Origin: Weissella koreensis KCTC 3621
GTDB lineage: Bacteria; Bacillota; Bacilli; Lactobacillales; Lactobacillaceae
Length of the DNA: 64,000 nt
Assembly: GCF_000277645.1 (NCBI RefSeq)
Contig: NZ_AKGG01000011.1
Coordinates: forward strand, 62,001 to 126,000
Reading direction: 5' to 3'
This document shows positions 9,150 to 17,354 of this stretch, one piece after another. The notes below the pieces were generated by a model. It saw nothing but the letters and a program-made list of their open reading frames with translations, was not told the origin of the DNA and searched no databases. The first letter of the stretch is position 1; each line of letters starts with the position of its first letter. A program made the translations under genes and the position numbers.

Positions 9150-11342
9150 TTATTTATCAAAAACAAATTTCAGTTTACCATCAACCAATTCTAAAATTGC
9201 ACTAAAAGATTTACCTGCCTTACTTTTAAACCCGCTAATCTCTTTAGTATGACCTTTCTTGATTAAATCTTTGATTGCCGTTTTTGGTAGAATTTTACCT
9301 GCCCATTTGCTTGGTAAGGAAAAATTACATGCTTCTTTTGAGTTGTAATTACTACATCCATAAAATTTACCTCGATCAATCATATGGCCTGCCTTACAAA
9401 CTGGACAAATCCCCATATGCTCTTTATATTGATCAGCATTAGTATCTTTTTGACTATTTATCTGATCAGTTAATTTTTGATTAGTTTCAATTTGATCTGG
9501 AACTTCATTGATTAATTTCAAAATAAATTTTTCGATTTGTTTTAAAAACGATGCTTGAGTTCGATTATTTTGACCAATTTCATGTAAGGCCATCTCCCAT
9601 TGTGCTGTTAATTCAGGCGAATTTAATAGCGGTTGTAACTCAACTGCTTGACATAAAATAATACCCGACATTGTTACAGCTAAACTATTATCTTTAAGTT
9701 CAATATAGCTCTTTGCTTTCAATCGTTCGATGATACCCGCCCGAGTCGCTTCAGTTCCAATTCCTTCAGTTTCTTTAAGAATCTCTTTTTGAGCATCTGC
9801 TAAGTCTCTTCCAGCATTTTTCATTGCAGTAATTAAGGTTCCCTCAGTATAAGCCGATGGTGCAACTGTCACCTTATGTTCATCTAATAAATCAAAATCG
9901 ACCTTCTGACCGATATCAACTCGAGGCAAGCTAACCTCCCCATTAGCACTAGATTTTTTACTGTTTGTCTTAAATAATAATTTCCAACCAGGGGTAGTTA
10001 TTACTCGTCCCATTGCCTTAAACTGTGCCTGACCTGACTTAACAATAATAACCTGTTCATCATAATTCAAATCATCCAAAAACATTGCAATCGTTGTTCT
10101 CAATACTAATTCATAAATTGATTTTTCTAAACTAGTTAATTTCATAAATTGATTTTTTGTAGGAATCGTTCGTGTTGGAATAATAGCATGATGTTCTTGA
10201 ACTTTCTTACTATTTACGTAACGTTTTCTAGGTTCTTTATGAGCAATATTAGCTGTGACATTCGCAAATTCACAATACTGATTAATATTATCCAATAAAT
10301 ATGAAAATTCTTCGTCAGAAATAAATTGCGTATCCGTTCTAGGATAAGTTAAAAATTTCTTTTCATATAACGATTGAACTGCATCCAAAGTATTTTGTGC
10401 TGATGCTTTAAAGGCCTTATTAGCCCTAGACTGTAAAGTTGACAATGAAAATAATTTTGGACTAGGTTGCTTCTTTTTATCCTTAATAATGTTATTAATA
10501 ATTCCAAAGTTATTATTATTTTCTTTTGATTGGCTCTTGTTAACTAAAACTAATTCGTTATCTGATAGGAAAACTTTAACCTTATCTTGATTATCAAACC
10601 TGATGAATGGGTCTAATTTAGCCTCAAATTCGCTTTTCCCCGTTTTTACATGTGCCAGCAATTCAATGTATGGTTTTGGTTTAAAATTATCAATCTCCAC
10701 TTGCCGTTTATAAATCATATAAAGAGTTGGAGTTTGGACACGTCCGATTGAAAACACACCCCTAATTCCTTGTTTTCGTAACGATAAAGAATATAAAGGG
10801 CTTGCGTTCATTCCAACTAGCCAATCACTAAATTCTCTTGTTTGTGCTTCAATATATGCCGAATAATGCTGTTTAGCCTCATGCAAATTGGTTAGGCCAT
10901 CACGAATAGCAGATGATTCTAGTGAATTAATCCATAATCGTTTCATAATTTTTTCCTGAGGATTAATACCAGATTGATTAATAATCGACCAAGCAATATT
11001 TTCGCCTTCACGATCAGCATCGGTTGCAATAATAATTTGATCAGCCTCAGAAAGTAAATTTTTGACTATTTTAAATTGCTCTGCCTTCCCTTTACCCGTT
11101 TTAAATTTAAATTGATCAGGAATAATTGGTAAATTATTAATACTCCAATTTTTATACTTTTCATCATATTGTTCTGGCAAATAAAGTTCTACCAAATGTC
11201 CAAAACCATAAGTTATATAAGTTTCACCATCAAAATATTCATTTGAAACTTCAATATAACCTTCTCGCTTCTTGCTACTTTTAAATGCCTTAGAATATGC
11301 AACGGCCTGCGTTGGCTTCTCGGCTAATATAATGGTTCTCAT
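9150..11342 (-). CDS. topB: DNA topoisomerase III
   Basis: A 730-residue type IA topoisomerase. The N-terminal TOPRIM domain has ILAEKPTQAVAYSKAF and ATDADREGENIAW. The catalytic tyrosine lies in LTYPRTDTQFIS, and the C-terminal zinc ribbon has a four-Cys pattern (CPVCKAGH...FYGCSNYNSKEACNFS). It relaxes and decatenates DNA by single-strand passage. GAAGGG lies upstream of the ATG. Length and layout match chromosomal TopB of Bacillus and lactobacilli; nothing nearby suggests a plasmid or conjugative origin. A terminator-like hairpin lies about 95 bases upstream on the same strand. Confidence 0.95.
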   Translation of the reverse strand: MRTIILAEKPTQAVAYSKAFKSSKKREGYIEVSNEYFDGETYITYGFGHLVELYLPEQYDEKYKNWSINNLPIIPDQFKFKTGKGKAEQFKIVKNLLSEADQIIIATDADREGENIAWSIINQSGINPQEKIMKRLWINSLESSAIRDGLTNLHEAKQHYSAYIEAQTREFSDWLVGMNASPLYSLSLRKQGIRGVFSIGRVQTPTLYMIYKRQVEIDNFKPKPYIELLAHVKTGKSEFEAKLDPFIRFDNQDKVKVFLSDNELVLVNKSQSKENNNNFGIINNIIKDKKKQPSPKLFSLSTLQSRANKAFKASAQNTLDAVQSLYEKKFLTYPRTDTQFISDEEFSYLLDNINQYCEFANVTANIAHKEPRKRYVNSKKVQEHHAIIPTRTIPTKNQFMKLTSLEKSIYELVLRTTIAMFLDDLNYDEQVIIVKSGQAQFKAMGRVITTPGWKLLFKTNSKKSSANGEVSLPRVDIGQKVDFDLLDEHKVTVAPSAYTEGTLITAMKNAGRDLADAQKEILKETEGIGTEATRAGIIERLKAKSYIELKDNSLAVTMSGIILCQAVELQPLLNSPELTAQWEMALHEIGQNNRTQASFLKQIEKFILKLINEVPDQIETNQKLTDQINSQKDTNADQYKEHMGICPVCKAGHMIDRGKFYGCSNYNSKEACNFSLPSKWAGKILPKTAIKDLIKKGHTKEISGFKSKAGKSFSAILELVDGKLKFVFDK

Positions 11343-11436
11343 TACACCTTTTTCCCTTCATCACTTAAATATATAGGCTCATACGTTGTAAATATAAATT
11401 TCATGTTCAAGCTTATATTTTAATAATTTTTATAAA

Positions 11437-11483
11437 TAAAAAAGCAGCAGATAGTTAAGACAACTTTCGCCTCTTCCATCTGC
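11437..11483 (-). terminator. Terminator-like hairpin upstream of topB
   Basis: On the minus strand GCAGAT (11483-11478) can pair with ATCTGC (11452-11447), followed by GCTTTTTT. It lies between the guaC terminator and topB, where no coding gene needs it, so it either ends a small RNA or attenuates topB. The 26-base loop carries GAGGC..AAGTTGTCT, also found in the guaC terminator. Confidence 0.45.
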
Positions 11484-11812
11484 CTGTTAGCTCAGTAAAT
11501 TTATATAATAAACGGCCAACCCATAGTTAAATTAGTGATATCGCATATAATTTAACCAACCATTTCAACTTGTCATTCCATTACTGTTGGCTAGTTTGAC
11601 ATAGGTTATTTTATTTATCTGTTTTATTTTGTTAAGTTTAAAATGAGCATCATTAACTTTCCATTATCAAAATTGACGTGTAAAAATTATAAATTAATTT
11701 AATAACCTAATTCAGCAAAATTTATACCATTTCAAAAACATATTAATTTCGCCATTAATTCTAACCTAATACATAAAAATTATAAACCACTCTGATTGTA
11801 ATATGCAAGCTT

Positions 11813-11843
11813 AAAAAAGGCTGAGACAACTTATGCCTCAGCC
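11813..11843 (-). terminator. Rho-independent terminator of guaC
   Basis: GGCTGAG and CTCAGCC form a perfect 7-bp G+C-rich stem, followed on the minus strand by six T residues, 16 bases past the guaC stop codon. Confidence 0.85.
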
Positions 11844-11858
11844 TTTCTAATAATAAAT

Positions 11859-12839
11859 TTAATCACCATTTAAGATCGAGTTTCTAACGATCACATAATC
11901 AACCAAACGTAAATCTAATAATTTTTTACCGCCAGCATAAGAAATGGATGATTGTAGATCCTCTTTCATTTCATTCAGCGTATTGTAAATACTTCCTCGA
12001 TAAGGAACAAATAATTTTTTACCTTCGACATTTTGATATGTCCCCTTTTGAAATTGGGATGCTGATCCAAAGTATGCTTTCACAGGTGCTCCATCTAGAT
12101 CAATTACTTCTCCCGGACCTTCTTGATGGCCCGCTAACATTGAACCAATCATGACCATAGATGCACCAAAGCGAATCGATTTTGCGATATCACCATGATA
12201 TCGAATACCGCCATCAGCAATAATCGGCTTAGTTGCAACTTGAGCACATTGATTAATCGCAGCTAATTGCCATCCACCAGTTCCAAATCCAGTTTTTAAT
12301 TTAGTAATGCAAGCTTTACCCGGACCAATACCCACTTTTGTTGCATCAGCTCCGGCATCTTCTAGTGCAATCACCGCATCAGGAGTAGCAACATTTCCTG
12401 CAATAACAAATGTTTTAGGTAAAGCTTTTTTAATATATTTAATCATGGCTATCGTTGAATCACTGTAACCATGCGCAATATCAATTGTAATATATTCGGG
12501 AATTAATTGTTCATCTTTTAAAAGATCAATAAATTGATATTCAGCCGGTTTTACCCCAACTGAAATTGAAGCAAAAATATGATTAGAGTGAGCACGCTTA
12601 ATAAAATTTAATCGACGTTCTGGTTCAAATCGATGCATGATATAAAAATAATGTTTTTCTCCCAAATTGAGAGCTAAATCCTCATCAATAACGGTCTGCA
12701 TATTTGCAGGAACAACTGGCAGATTAAACTTTTCAGGGCCAAATTGAATCGTTGTATCAGCATCTTTACGGCTATTTAATAAACCTTTTTTGGGAATTAA
12801 TTGAATATCCTCATAATCAAAAATCATATCTTGAGTCAT
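11859..12839 (-). CDS. guaC: GMP reductase
   Basis: A 326-residue IMPDH/GMPR-family TIM barrel. The active-site loop [15 protein letters not shown] contains the catalytic cysteine; [18 protein letters not shown] forms the phosphate-binding region. There are no CBS domains, and the length fits GuaC rather than IMP dehydrogenase. It converts GMP to IMP with NADPH, balancing guanine and adenine nucleotide pools. I chose the ATG at 12839 ([11 protein letters not shown]) with GGGAG upstream; the longer frame to 12908 runs through the promoter and operator region. Two PurR-like boxes flank the transcription start (separate entry), fitting the known PurR control of guaC in Bacillus. Confidence 0.95.
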   Translation of the reverse strand: MTQDMIFDYEDIQLIPKKGLLNSRKDADTTIQFGPEKFNLPVVPANMQTVIDEDLALNLGEKHYFYIMHRFEPERRLNFIKRAHSNHIFASISVGVKPAEYQFIDLLKDEQLIPEYITIDIAHGYSDSTIAMIKYIKKALPKTFVIAGNVATPDAVIALEDAGADATKVGIGPGKACITKLKTGFGTGGWQLAAINQCAQVATKPIIADGGIRYHGDIAKSIRFGASMVMIGSMLAGHQEGPGEVIDLDGAPVKAYFGSASQFQKGTYQNVEGKKLFVPYRGSIYNTLNEMKEDLQSSISYAGGKKLLDLRLVDYVIVRNSILNGD

Positions 12840-12858
12840 TATAAATATCTCCCTTTTA

Positions 12859-12936
12859 ATAGTTCGTTTTTTGGTGTCATGAATCACAACATTTGACTCC
12901 TTTTTCATTATATAACGAACTATATATGATAATCAA
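12859..12936 (-). promoter_or_regulatory. guaC promoter with two inverted PurR-like boxes
   Basis: On the minus strand, TTGATT (12936-12931) and TATAAT (12912-12907) are 18 bases apart. ATAGTTCGTT (12923-12914) lies in the spacer, and its exact inverted copy AACGAACTAT (12868-12859) lies in the 5' leader just before the ribosome binding site. Both contain the CGAAC core of PurR boxes, and guaC is a known PurR target in Bacillus. The 10-bp inverted repeat could also form an RNA hairpin. PurR binding is inferred. Confidence 0.6.
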
Positions 12937-13002
12937 CTTATAATTAACGTATAAAGCAAACGAATGTTTTAAAATTACCAAAAATATTAAGCTACATTCA
13001 TT

Positions 13003-13036
13003 AAAAAATCCCAATCTCTTCTTACATGAGATTGGG
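13003..13036 (-). terminator. Rho-independent terminator of yidC
   Basis: CCCAATCTC and GAGATTGGG form a perfect 9-bp stem with a 9-base loop, followed on the minus strand by a run of six T residues. Confidence 0.9.
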
Positions 13037-13054
13037 CTTCTTTTATTAAAATAA

Positions 13055-14062
13055 TTATTTTTGTTTATTTCTTTGGTTTTTTTCACGATTAGAAAGTCGT
13101 TGTGAGTTTTTTTCTTTATTATTAGGTGTTACATCTTTACGCTCAGTTTGACCTTGTTGTGCTGCTTGCTGTTGTGCTGCAGCCATTTTATCCATGAAAC
13201 TTGAATTTTTTCCAGTCTCCGGTGTTTTAATACGACCAGCTAAAGCATCTTCAACGACATCTTTAACTTCAAAATTTGCACCAACATGACGACGCAAACG
13301 TGGACGCCAAAGATTAATCATAAGTGTTTGAAGCACCATAATTACTGCTCCACCCATAAAGTATAATCCAATTCCGGCATTCGTAAAGAAAGTCATCATG
13401 AACATCATGATTGGCATCATAAACATCATTGTCCGCATTTGCTTTTTTTGTTCAGGCGCAATTCCAAGTGTTGATAAGTACGATTGTATTAGATAAATTA
13501 ATCCAGTTGCAATAGCCAAACCGATACTTGGTTGTGCTAAATGAATTCCAAAGAAAGTGGCACTCTTAATTTCAGCTGCTTGATTAAGCGCCCAGTCCAT
13601 TCCTTTCCAACCATGAATAATACTAGGGTTAATTGCTGCATACAAACCCGAGAAAATTGGCCATTGGATTACCAAAGTAGAAAAGTTCATACCACCCAGC
13701 ATTGAAACATTATTTTCTCGATAAATATGCATCATTGCTTGAGTTGCACGAGCTTGTTCATCAGGTGTTTTAGCATTTTTTTGAGCTTCTTGAACCCGCG
13801 TTAATTGTGGTTGTAGTAACCGCATCTTTTCTTGTTGAATAGTCATATTTCGTGATTGGTGTAGCTGCATGGGTAGCAAAACTAACCGTACGATGAAGGT
13901 CAAAACTAAGATTGACCAGCCAATGGCATTAGAATCATTGAACATACCTTCAACAATCTGCATAAAGTTCGCTAAGTATGGTGCTAAGATATAGATATGT
14001 CCAGTAAAGAACAAAATAATCAATATTACGATTAAAATTGGGGTTAAACCTTTTATTTTCAT
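13055..14062 (-). CDS. yidC: Membrane protein insertase YidC (YidC2 type)
   Basis: A 335-residue Oxa1/YidC/Alb3 protein. It has an N-terminal membrane segment, then the conserved core with WSILVLTFIVRLVLLPMQLHQSRNM; the Arg of FIVRLVLLP is the conserved groove arginine. Later segments include MLGGMNFSTLVIQWPIFSGLYAAI and a Met-rich stretch near 210-225. The approximately 80-residue C-terminal tail is Q/N-rich and basic, typical of YidC2/OxaA2, where it binds ribosomes. There is no lipobox cysteine at the N terminus. It inserts membrane proteins with or without SecYEG. It has its own terminator and appears monocistronic. Confidence 0.93.
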   Translation of the reverse strand: MKIKGLTPILIVILIILFFTGHIYILAPYLANFMQIVEGMFNDSNAIGWSILVLTFIVRLVLLPMQLHQSRNMTIQQEKMRLLQPQLTRVQEAQKNAKTPDEQARATQAMMHIYRENNVSMLGGMNFSTLVIQWPIFSGLYAAINPSIIHGWKGMDWALNQAAEIKSATFFGIHLAQPSIGLAIATGLIYLIQSYLSTLGIAPEQKKQMRTMMFMMPIMMFMMTFFTNAGIGLYFMGGAVIMVLQTLMINLWRPRLRRHVGANFEVKDVVEDALAGRIKTPETGKNSSFMDKMAAAQQQAAQQGQTERKDVTPNNKEKNSQRLSNREKNQRNKQK

Positions 14063-14193
14063 TTTTTGTTAACTTCCTATATTTTATTAAGAATTATCTT
14101 TTTTATTCTAGCTTGCTAATAAAAAATTATAACATAAAAACAGATCAGTTTTCAAAATTCTTTCACTTATCACATTCCTGTAAGGATTAAATT

Positions 14194-14243
14194 AAAATAA
14201 AGAACAGGTTACCCATAAGTTTAGGCAATCTGCTCTTTATTTT
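14194..14243 (-). terminator. Rho-independent terminator of the ABC transporter/oxidoreductase operon
   Basis: AAAATAAAGA..CAG pairs with CTG..TCTTTATTTT in a long A+T-rich stem. It is followed by T residues on the minus strand and lies 44 bases after the oxidoreductase stop codon. Confidence 0.8.
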
Positions 14244-14286
14244 ACTATATTACTTTAAATATTAATTCAAGTTTTGCTTAAATGAA

Positions 14287-15615
14287 TTAATAAAATTCAG
14301 AAAATTCACTCCCTAATGATGGATAAGCATATAAATTAGCCTGGGTTTCTGCAAAAGTTCGCTTCATATTAATAGCTGTAACAAAATAGTTAATTAATTC
14401 TTCAGCTTCAAAAGCGAAAATACTAGCCCCCACAATAAGGCCATTAGTATCAATAGCTACCCTAATCCGAGCTTGATCATGATATCGGAAGAAGGTAATT
14501 ACATTACCCATCTCTAAATCTTTAATCGTAAATCCCTGATTTTTTGCCTCTACCATGGAAACCCCAGTTTGCGCAATTCTCGGTGTGCCGAAAACAACTT
14601 GAGGCATCGTTGGATATTCTAAAGGGGTTTGATTTTGACCAGCTAATTGTCGAGCGACATAACGTCCCTCATAATTTCCAACTGGCACTAATTTTGGCAC
14701 ATCATTATCAGCTACATCTCCAATCGCATAAACATGTGAATTAGTACTCTTAAGATATTGATCTACCACCACATGCCCATCACACGTTTTAACACCGGCT
14801 TTTTCGGCTTGAATTTTATCAGCATTTCCAGTCCGTCCCACCGCACTGATGACTAGATCCGTTAAATAACTCGTTCCATTTGATAATTTAACTAAATATT
14901 GATTATCTTGTTTTTGAATGACGTCAATTGTATTATCAAATAAAATTTCAATACCATTATTAAGCATTTCTTTTTCAAATTCGCGAACCAAAACTTGATC
15001 AAAATCTGACAACAAATGTGATCCTTGGGTAATTAAATGAACTCGAGCTCCCGCAAAGTGGCTAATATTAGCAAATTCAACCCCAATATATCCACCGCCT
15101 AAGAAGGTAATATCTTGCGGCATATCTGACAAATTCAAAAAGTCCTCGCTATTGCCCATTAGTTCAGCGCCAGGGAAATCAAGTTGACGTGGGCGTTGTC
15201 CTGTAGCAATGATCCAATTAGTAGCTGTTATCTGGTATTCATTAGTAGCTACAGTGTCTTGATTAATAAATTGAGCATGTCCATAGATATGTTCAATCTC
15301 TGCTTGTTCCAAACCTTTAATCTTACGAGGTTTAACGGCGTCGACATACTCTTGTTTAGTTGCCATTAAAGCTGGCCAATTAATCATTGATGATCCGACT
15401 AAACCTTTATTTTGTAAAGCTTGCTCACGATGAAGTGTTTCAACCGCACTCAGTAAAATTTTTTTAGGATCGCAGCCATAATTGGGGCAGGTTCCACCCC
15501 ACATATATTCTTCAATCATAACAACTGTTTGTCCTAATTGTTTTGCTTCAAACGCTGCAGCTAAGCCGGCTGGGCCTGATCCAATAATACCTAAATCATA
15601 ATTAATTTGTTTCAT
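14287..15615 (-). CDS. Pyridine nucleotide-disulfide oxidoreductase, glutathione-reductase-like
   Basis: A 442-residue class I flavoprotein disulfide reductase. It has the FAD-binding GIIGSGPAGLAAA (about 9-21), a redox disulfide in WGGTCPNYGC (Cys43 and Cys48), an NAD(P) motif at FLGGGYIGVEFAN and the second FAD motif VYAIGDVAD. The C-terminal HPT/HPS motif that provides the catalytic His-Glu pair in glutathione reductase reads AYPS here (Tyr431-Pro-Ser), so the usual proton-shuttling His is missing. It is the last gene of an operon with an amino-acid ABC permease and binding protein, suggesting it reduces an imported disulfide such as cystine or a glutathione conjugate. GAAGGAG precedes the ATG. 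Family certain, substrate not. Confidence 0.85.
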   Translation of the reverse strand: MKQINYDLGIIGSGPAGLAAAFEAKQLGQTVVMIEEYMWGGTCPNYGCDPKKILLSAVETLHREQALQNKGLVGSSMINWPALMATKQEYVDAVKPRKIKGLEQAEIEHIYGHAQFINQDTVATNEYQITATNWIIATGQRPRQLDFPGAELMGNSEDFLNLSDMPQDITFLGGGYIGVEFANISHFAGARVHLITQGSHLLSDFDQVLVREFEKEMLNNGIEILFDNTIDVIQKQDNQYLVKLSNGTSYLTDLVISAVGRTGNADKIQAEKAGVKTCDGHVVVDQYLKSTNSHVYAIGDVADNDVPKLVPVGNYEGRYVARQLAGQNQTPLEYPTMPQVVFGTPRIAQTGVSMVEAKNQGFTIKDLEMGNVITFFRYHDQARIRVAIDTNGLIVGASIFAFEAEELINYFVTAINMKRTFAETQANLYAYPSLGSEFSEFY

Positions 15616-15663
15616 ATTAATTCATCTCCTTCGTTATGTTTAAGCGAACCGACCTCATTTATA

Positions 15664-16362
15664 TTATGATGCTAAATAGCGGGAAGTTCTTTTTTCTAAC
15701 CATCGTTGAACAAAAGTTAAAATCGTCGTAATAACTGCATAAACAATCGCCACTAAAATATACATAGATAAAGTTTGATAATTCTCAGCAGCAATTTGCT
15801 GGCTGAGATAAAATGTCTCTACAATCGTAATTACACTAGCCAGGGACGTATCCTTTACTAGTGATATTAATGAGTTACTCAATGGTGGGATTGCAATGCG
15901 TACCGCCTGTGGTAAGACCACATACCAATAGGCTTGAATTCTAGATAATCCGACTGATTGAGCGGCCTCTAACTGCCCTCTATCGACTGATAATATTGAC
16001 GCACGAATTGTTTCTGCAGCATACGCCCCCGTGTTGAGTGAAAATACCGTTATGGCACTAATCCATGCATTGGCAAAGAAATCGATATGTGCACTAGGGA
16101 GACCATAGAAAGCAATAAACAGTTGAACCAACATTGGTGTCGAACGGAAAAGCCAAATATAAAAAGATGCGATTCCTTTTACCAGAATCATAATAATTCT
16201 CAATAATCGATTCCTAGGCGCTGTCATAACTCGTATTAAGGCCGTCCCAGTTGCAATGATGAGTCCCAACGCAAACGAAATTGCTGCGAGTGGTAAAGTA
16301 TATAAAATTGCGGCTTGAAATAATTGTGGTAAACATTTCACAGCCAGTTGAATAAATTCCAT
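15664..16362 (-). CDS. Amino-acid ABC transporter permease (HisM/TcyB family)
   Basis: A 232-residue inner-membrane permease with about five membrane segments. The EAA loop reads EAAQSVGLSRIQAYWYVVLPQAVRIAIPPLSN (about residues 149-180), the signature that contacts the ATPase. FRSTPMLVQLFIAFYGLP is typical of polar-amino-acid permeases and resembles cystine permeases (TcyB-like). It follows the binding-protein gene by 23 bases and precedes the oxidoreductase by 48. No ATP-binding subunit is encoded in the operon, so it must share an ATPase made elsewhere. Confidence 0.9.
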   Translation of the reverse strand: MEFIQLAVKCLPQLFQAAILYTLPLAAISFALGLIIATGTALIRVMTAPRNRLLRIIMILVKGIASFYIWLFRSTPMLVQLFIAFYGLPSAHIDFFANAWISAITVFSLNTGAYAAETIRASILSVDRGQLEAAQSVGLSRIQAYWYVVLPQAVRIAIPPLSNSLISLVKDTSLASVITIVETFYLSQQIAAENYQTLSMYILVAIVYAVITTILTFVQRWLEKRTSRYLAS

Positions 16363-16385
16363 GCTAGGTTCTACCTTTAATTAAA

Positions 16386-17165
16386 TTATTTTTTAGTTAA
16401 ATCTGTTTTGAAGTATTGTTTTGAAAGTTTACTTAATGTTCCATCTTTTGCTAATTCCTTAATTGCCTTATTAATTTGCTTTTGCAACTTTGGATTATTT
16501 TTATTTAACATTGGGGCTGCTGGAACTGCTGGAATTTCACTATCCATTTTAACAGCCTTAACTTTTACATCCGGATTTTTATGATGCCATAATTCAAAGG
16601 CTCCAGCATCATTTAGTTCAGCATCAGCACGACCTGAATCAATCAAATTCATTGCTTCAACCATTCCCGGAACAGCAACAATCTTAGCGCCATTCTTTTT
16701 AGCCATTTGACCAAAATTAGAACTTGTTGACTGTGCTAATTTCTTTCCCTTAATGTCTTTTAAGGTTTTTAATTTACCATTTTGTTTTTGAATCAATACC
16801 GTTTTAGAATATAAATATGGTTCGGCAAATAAATATCGGTTTTTACGTTCTTTAGTGATTCCTACGTTATTAAAAATAACATCATAACGATTAGAATCCA
16901 AACCAGTTAGCAGTGAATCCCATTTAGTTTGTACAAATTTTGGTTTCATATTGATTTCCTTAGCAACTGCCTTGGCAACATCAACCTCATATCCAGTTAA
17001 CTTACCCTTTTCACGATATGAAAATGGTGCATAAGTTCCCTCTAAACCAACCGTTAACGTTCCTTTTTTGATAGTATCTGCATGTAGTTCTGTAAAATTG
17101 CTTCCAGCTAAGAGCCCAATAATTGAACTGAAAACAATAAGTGTACTAAAAATATGCTTTTTCAT
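16386..17165 (-). CDS. Amino-acid ABC transporter substrate-binding protein (cystine-type, SBP family 3)
   Basis: A 259-residue family-3 solute-binding protein. It contains LTVGLEGTYAPFSYREKGKLTGYEVDVAKAVAKE and DSNRYDVIFNNVGITKERKNRYLFAEPYLYSK, as in TcyA/BspA-like cystine or polar-amino-acid receptors. The N-terminal signal peptide ends LLAGS at residues 18-22: the lipobox cysteine is replaced by Ser22 (codon AGC, one base from TGC), so it is not a normal lipoprotein. A signal peptidase I site at LHA29-D30 is plausible. The protein is very lysine-rich and might stay at the surface by charge. A leader peptide and terminator lie upstream. Ligand inferred from family and the neighbouring disulfide reductase. 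Confidence 0.88.
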   Translation of the reverse strand: MKKHIFSTLIVFSSIIGLLAGSNFTELHADTIKKGTLTVGLEGTYAPFSYREKGKLTGYEVDVAKAVAKEINMKPKFVQTKWDSLLTGLDSNRYDVIFNNVGITKERKNRYLFAEPYLYSKTVLIQKQNGKLKTLKDIKGKKLAQSTSSNFGQMAKKNGAKIVAVPGMVEAMNLIDSGRADAELNDAGAFELWHHKNPDVKVKAVKMDSEIPAVPAAPMLNKNNPKLQKQINKAIKELAKDGTLSKLSKQYFKTDLTKK

Positions 17166-17188
17166 TACTAATTACCCCTCTTTTCGAT

Positions 17189-17224
17189 AAAAAAAACACG
17201 ACCTCATTATAAAATGAGTGCGTG
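17189..17224 (-). terminator. Attenuator terminator upstream of the ABC transporter operon
   Basis: On the minus strand CACG-CA-CTCATT pairs with AATGAG-GT-CGTG (10 pairs around a 2-base internal mismatch, 4-base loop), followed directly by eight T residues. It lies 24-60 bases before the binding-protein ATG, downstream of a leader peptide and a strong promoter, so it is placed to attenuate the operon. Confidence 0.85.
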
Positions 17225-17270
17225 CTTGTTCACTATCAAGAAATTAAGACAAATTACTCGCCAAAAACTC

Positions 17271-17330
17271 TCAATTGCCATCAAGCAACCAAGTTCCACA
17301 AATATAAAATTGTGTTTTTGTTTTCAACAT
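17271..17330 (-). CDS. Leader peptide (19 residues) of the amino-acid transporter operon
   Basis: A short frame, MLKTKTQFYICGTWLLDGN, starts at 17330 with a strong AAAGGGG site 7 bases upstream. It begins only about 20 bases after the predicted transcription start and ends 47 bases before the terminator hairpin. It holds single Cys and Trp codons and three Thr codons, with no long run of one residue. TGCTTG in its distal codons can pair with CAAGCA at the base of the terminator, a possible but weak antiterminator. I infer ribosome-coupled attenuation; the sensed amino acid is unknown, with cysteine favoured by context. Confidence 0.6.
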   Translation of the reverse strand: MLKTKTQFYICGTWLLDGN

Positions 17331-17354
17331 AGTAGTTCCCCTTTGATAATCTTA

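Larger units (their letters stand above)
11343..11858. other. 516-bp non-coding interval between topB and guaC
   Basis: No reading frame with a ribosome binding site was found on either strand. It contains the guaC terminator (11813-11843), a terminator-like hairpin (11437-11483) and a 9-bp inverted repeat (GTTAAATTA 11526-11534, TAATTTAAC 11548-11556). The interval could hold the topB promoter and leader or a small RNA on the minus strand. The remaining sequence is very A+T-rich and I see nothing else in it. Confidence 0.6.

Noticed and set aside
9150..11342. topB as a marker of a plasmid or conjugative element
   Set aside because: No relaxase, type IV secretion or integrase gene nearby; neighbours are core chromosomal genes.
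11484..11497. Plus-strand CCTGTTAGCTCAGT resembling the 5' part and box A of a tRNA gene
   Set aside because: The match stops after about 14 bases; there is no anticodon arm, T-loop or acceptor pairing. It is too short to call a tRNA remnant or attachment site.
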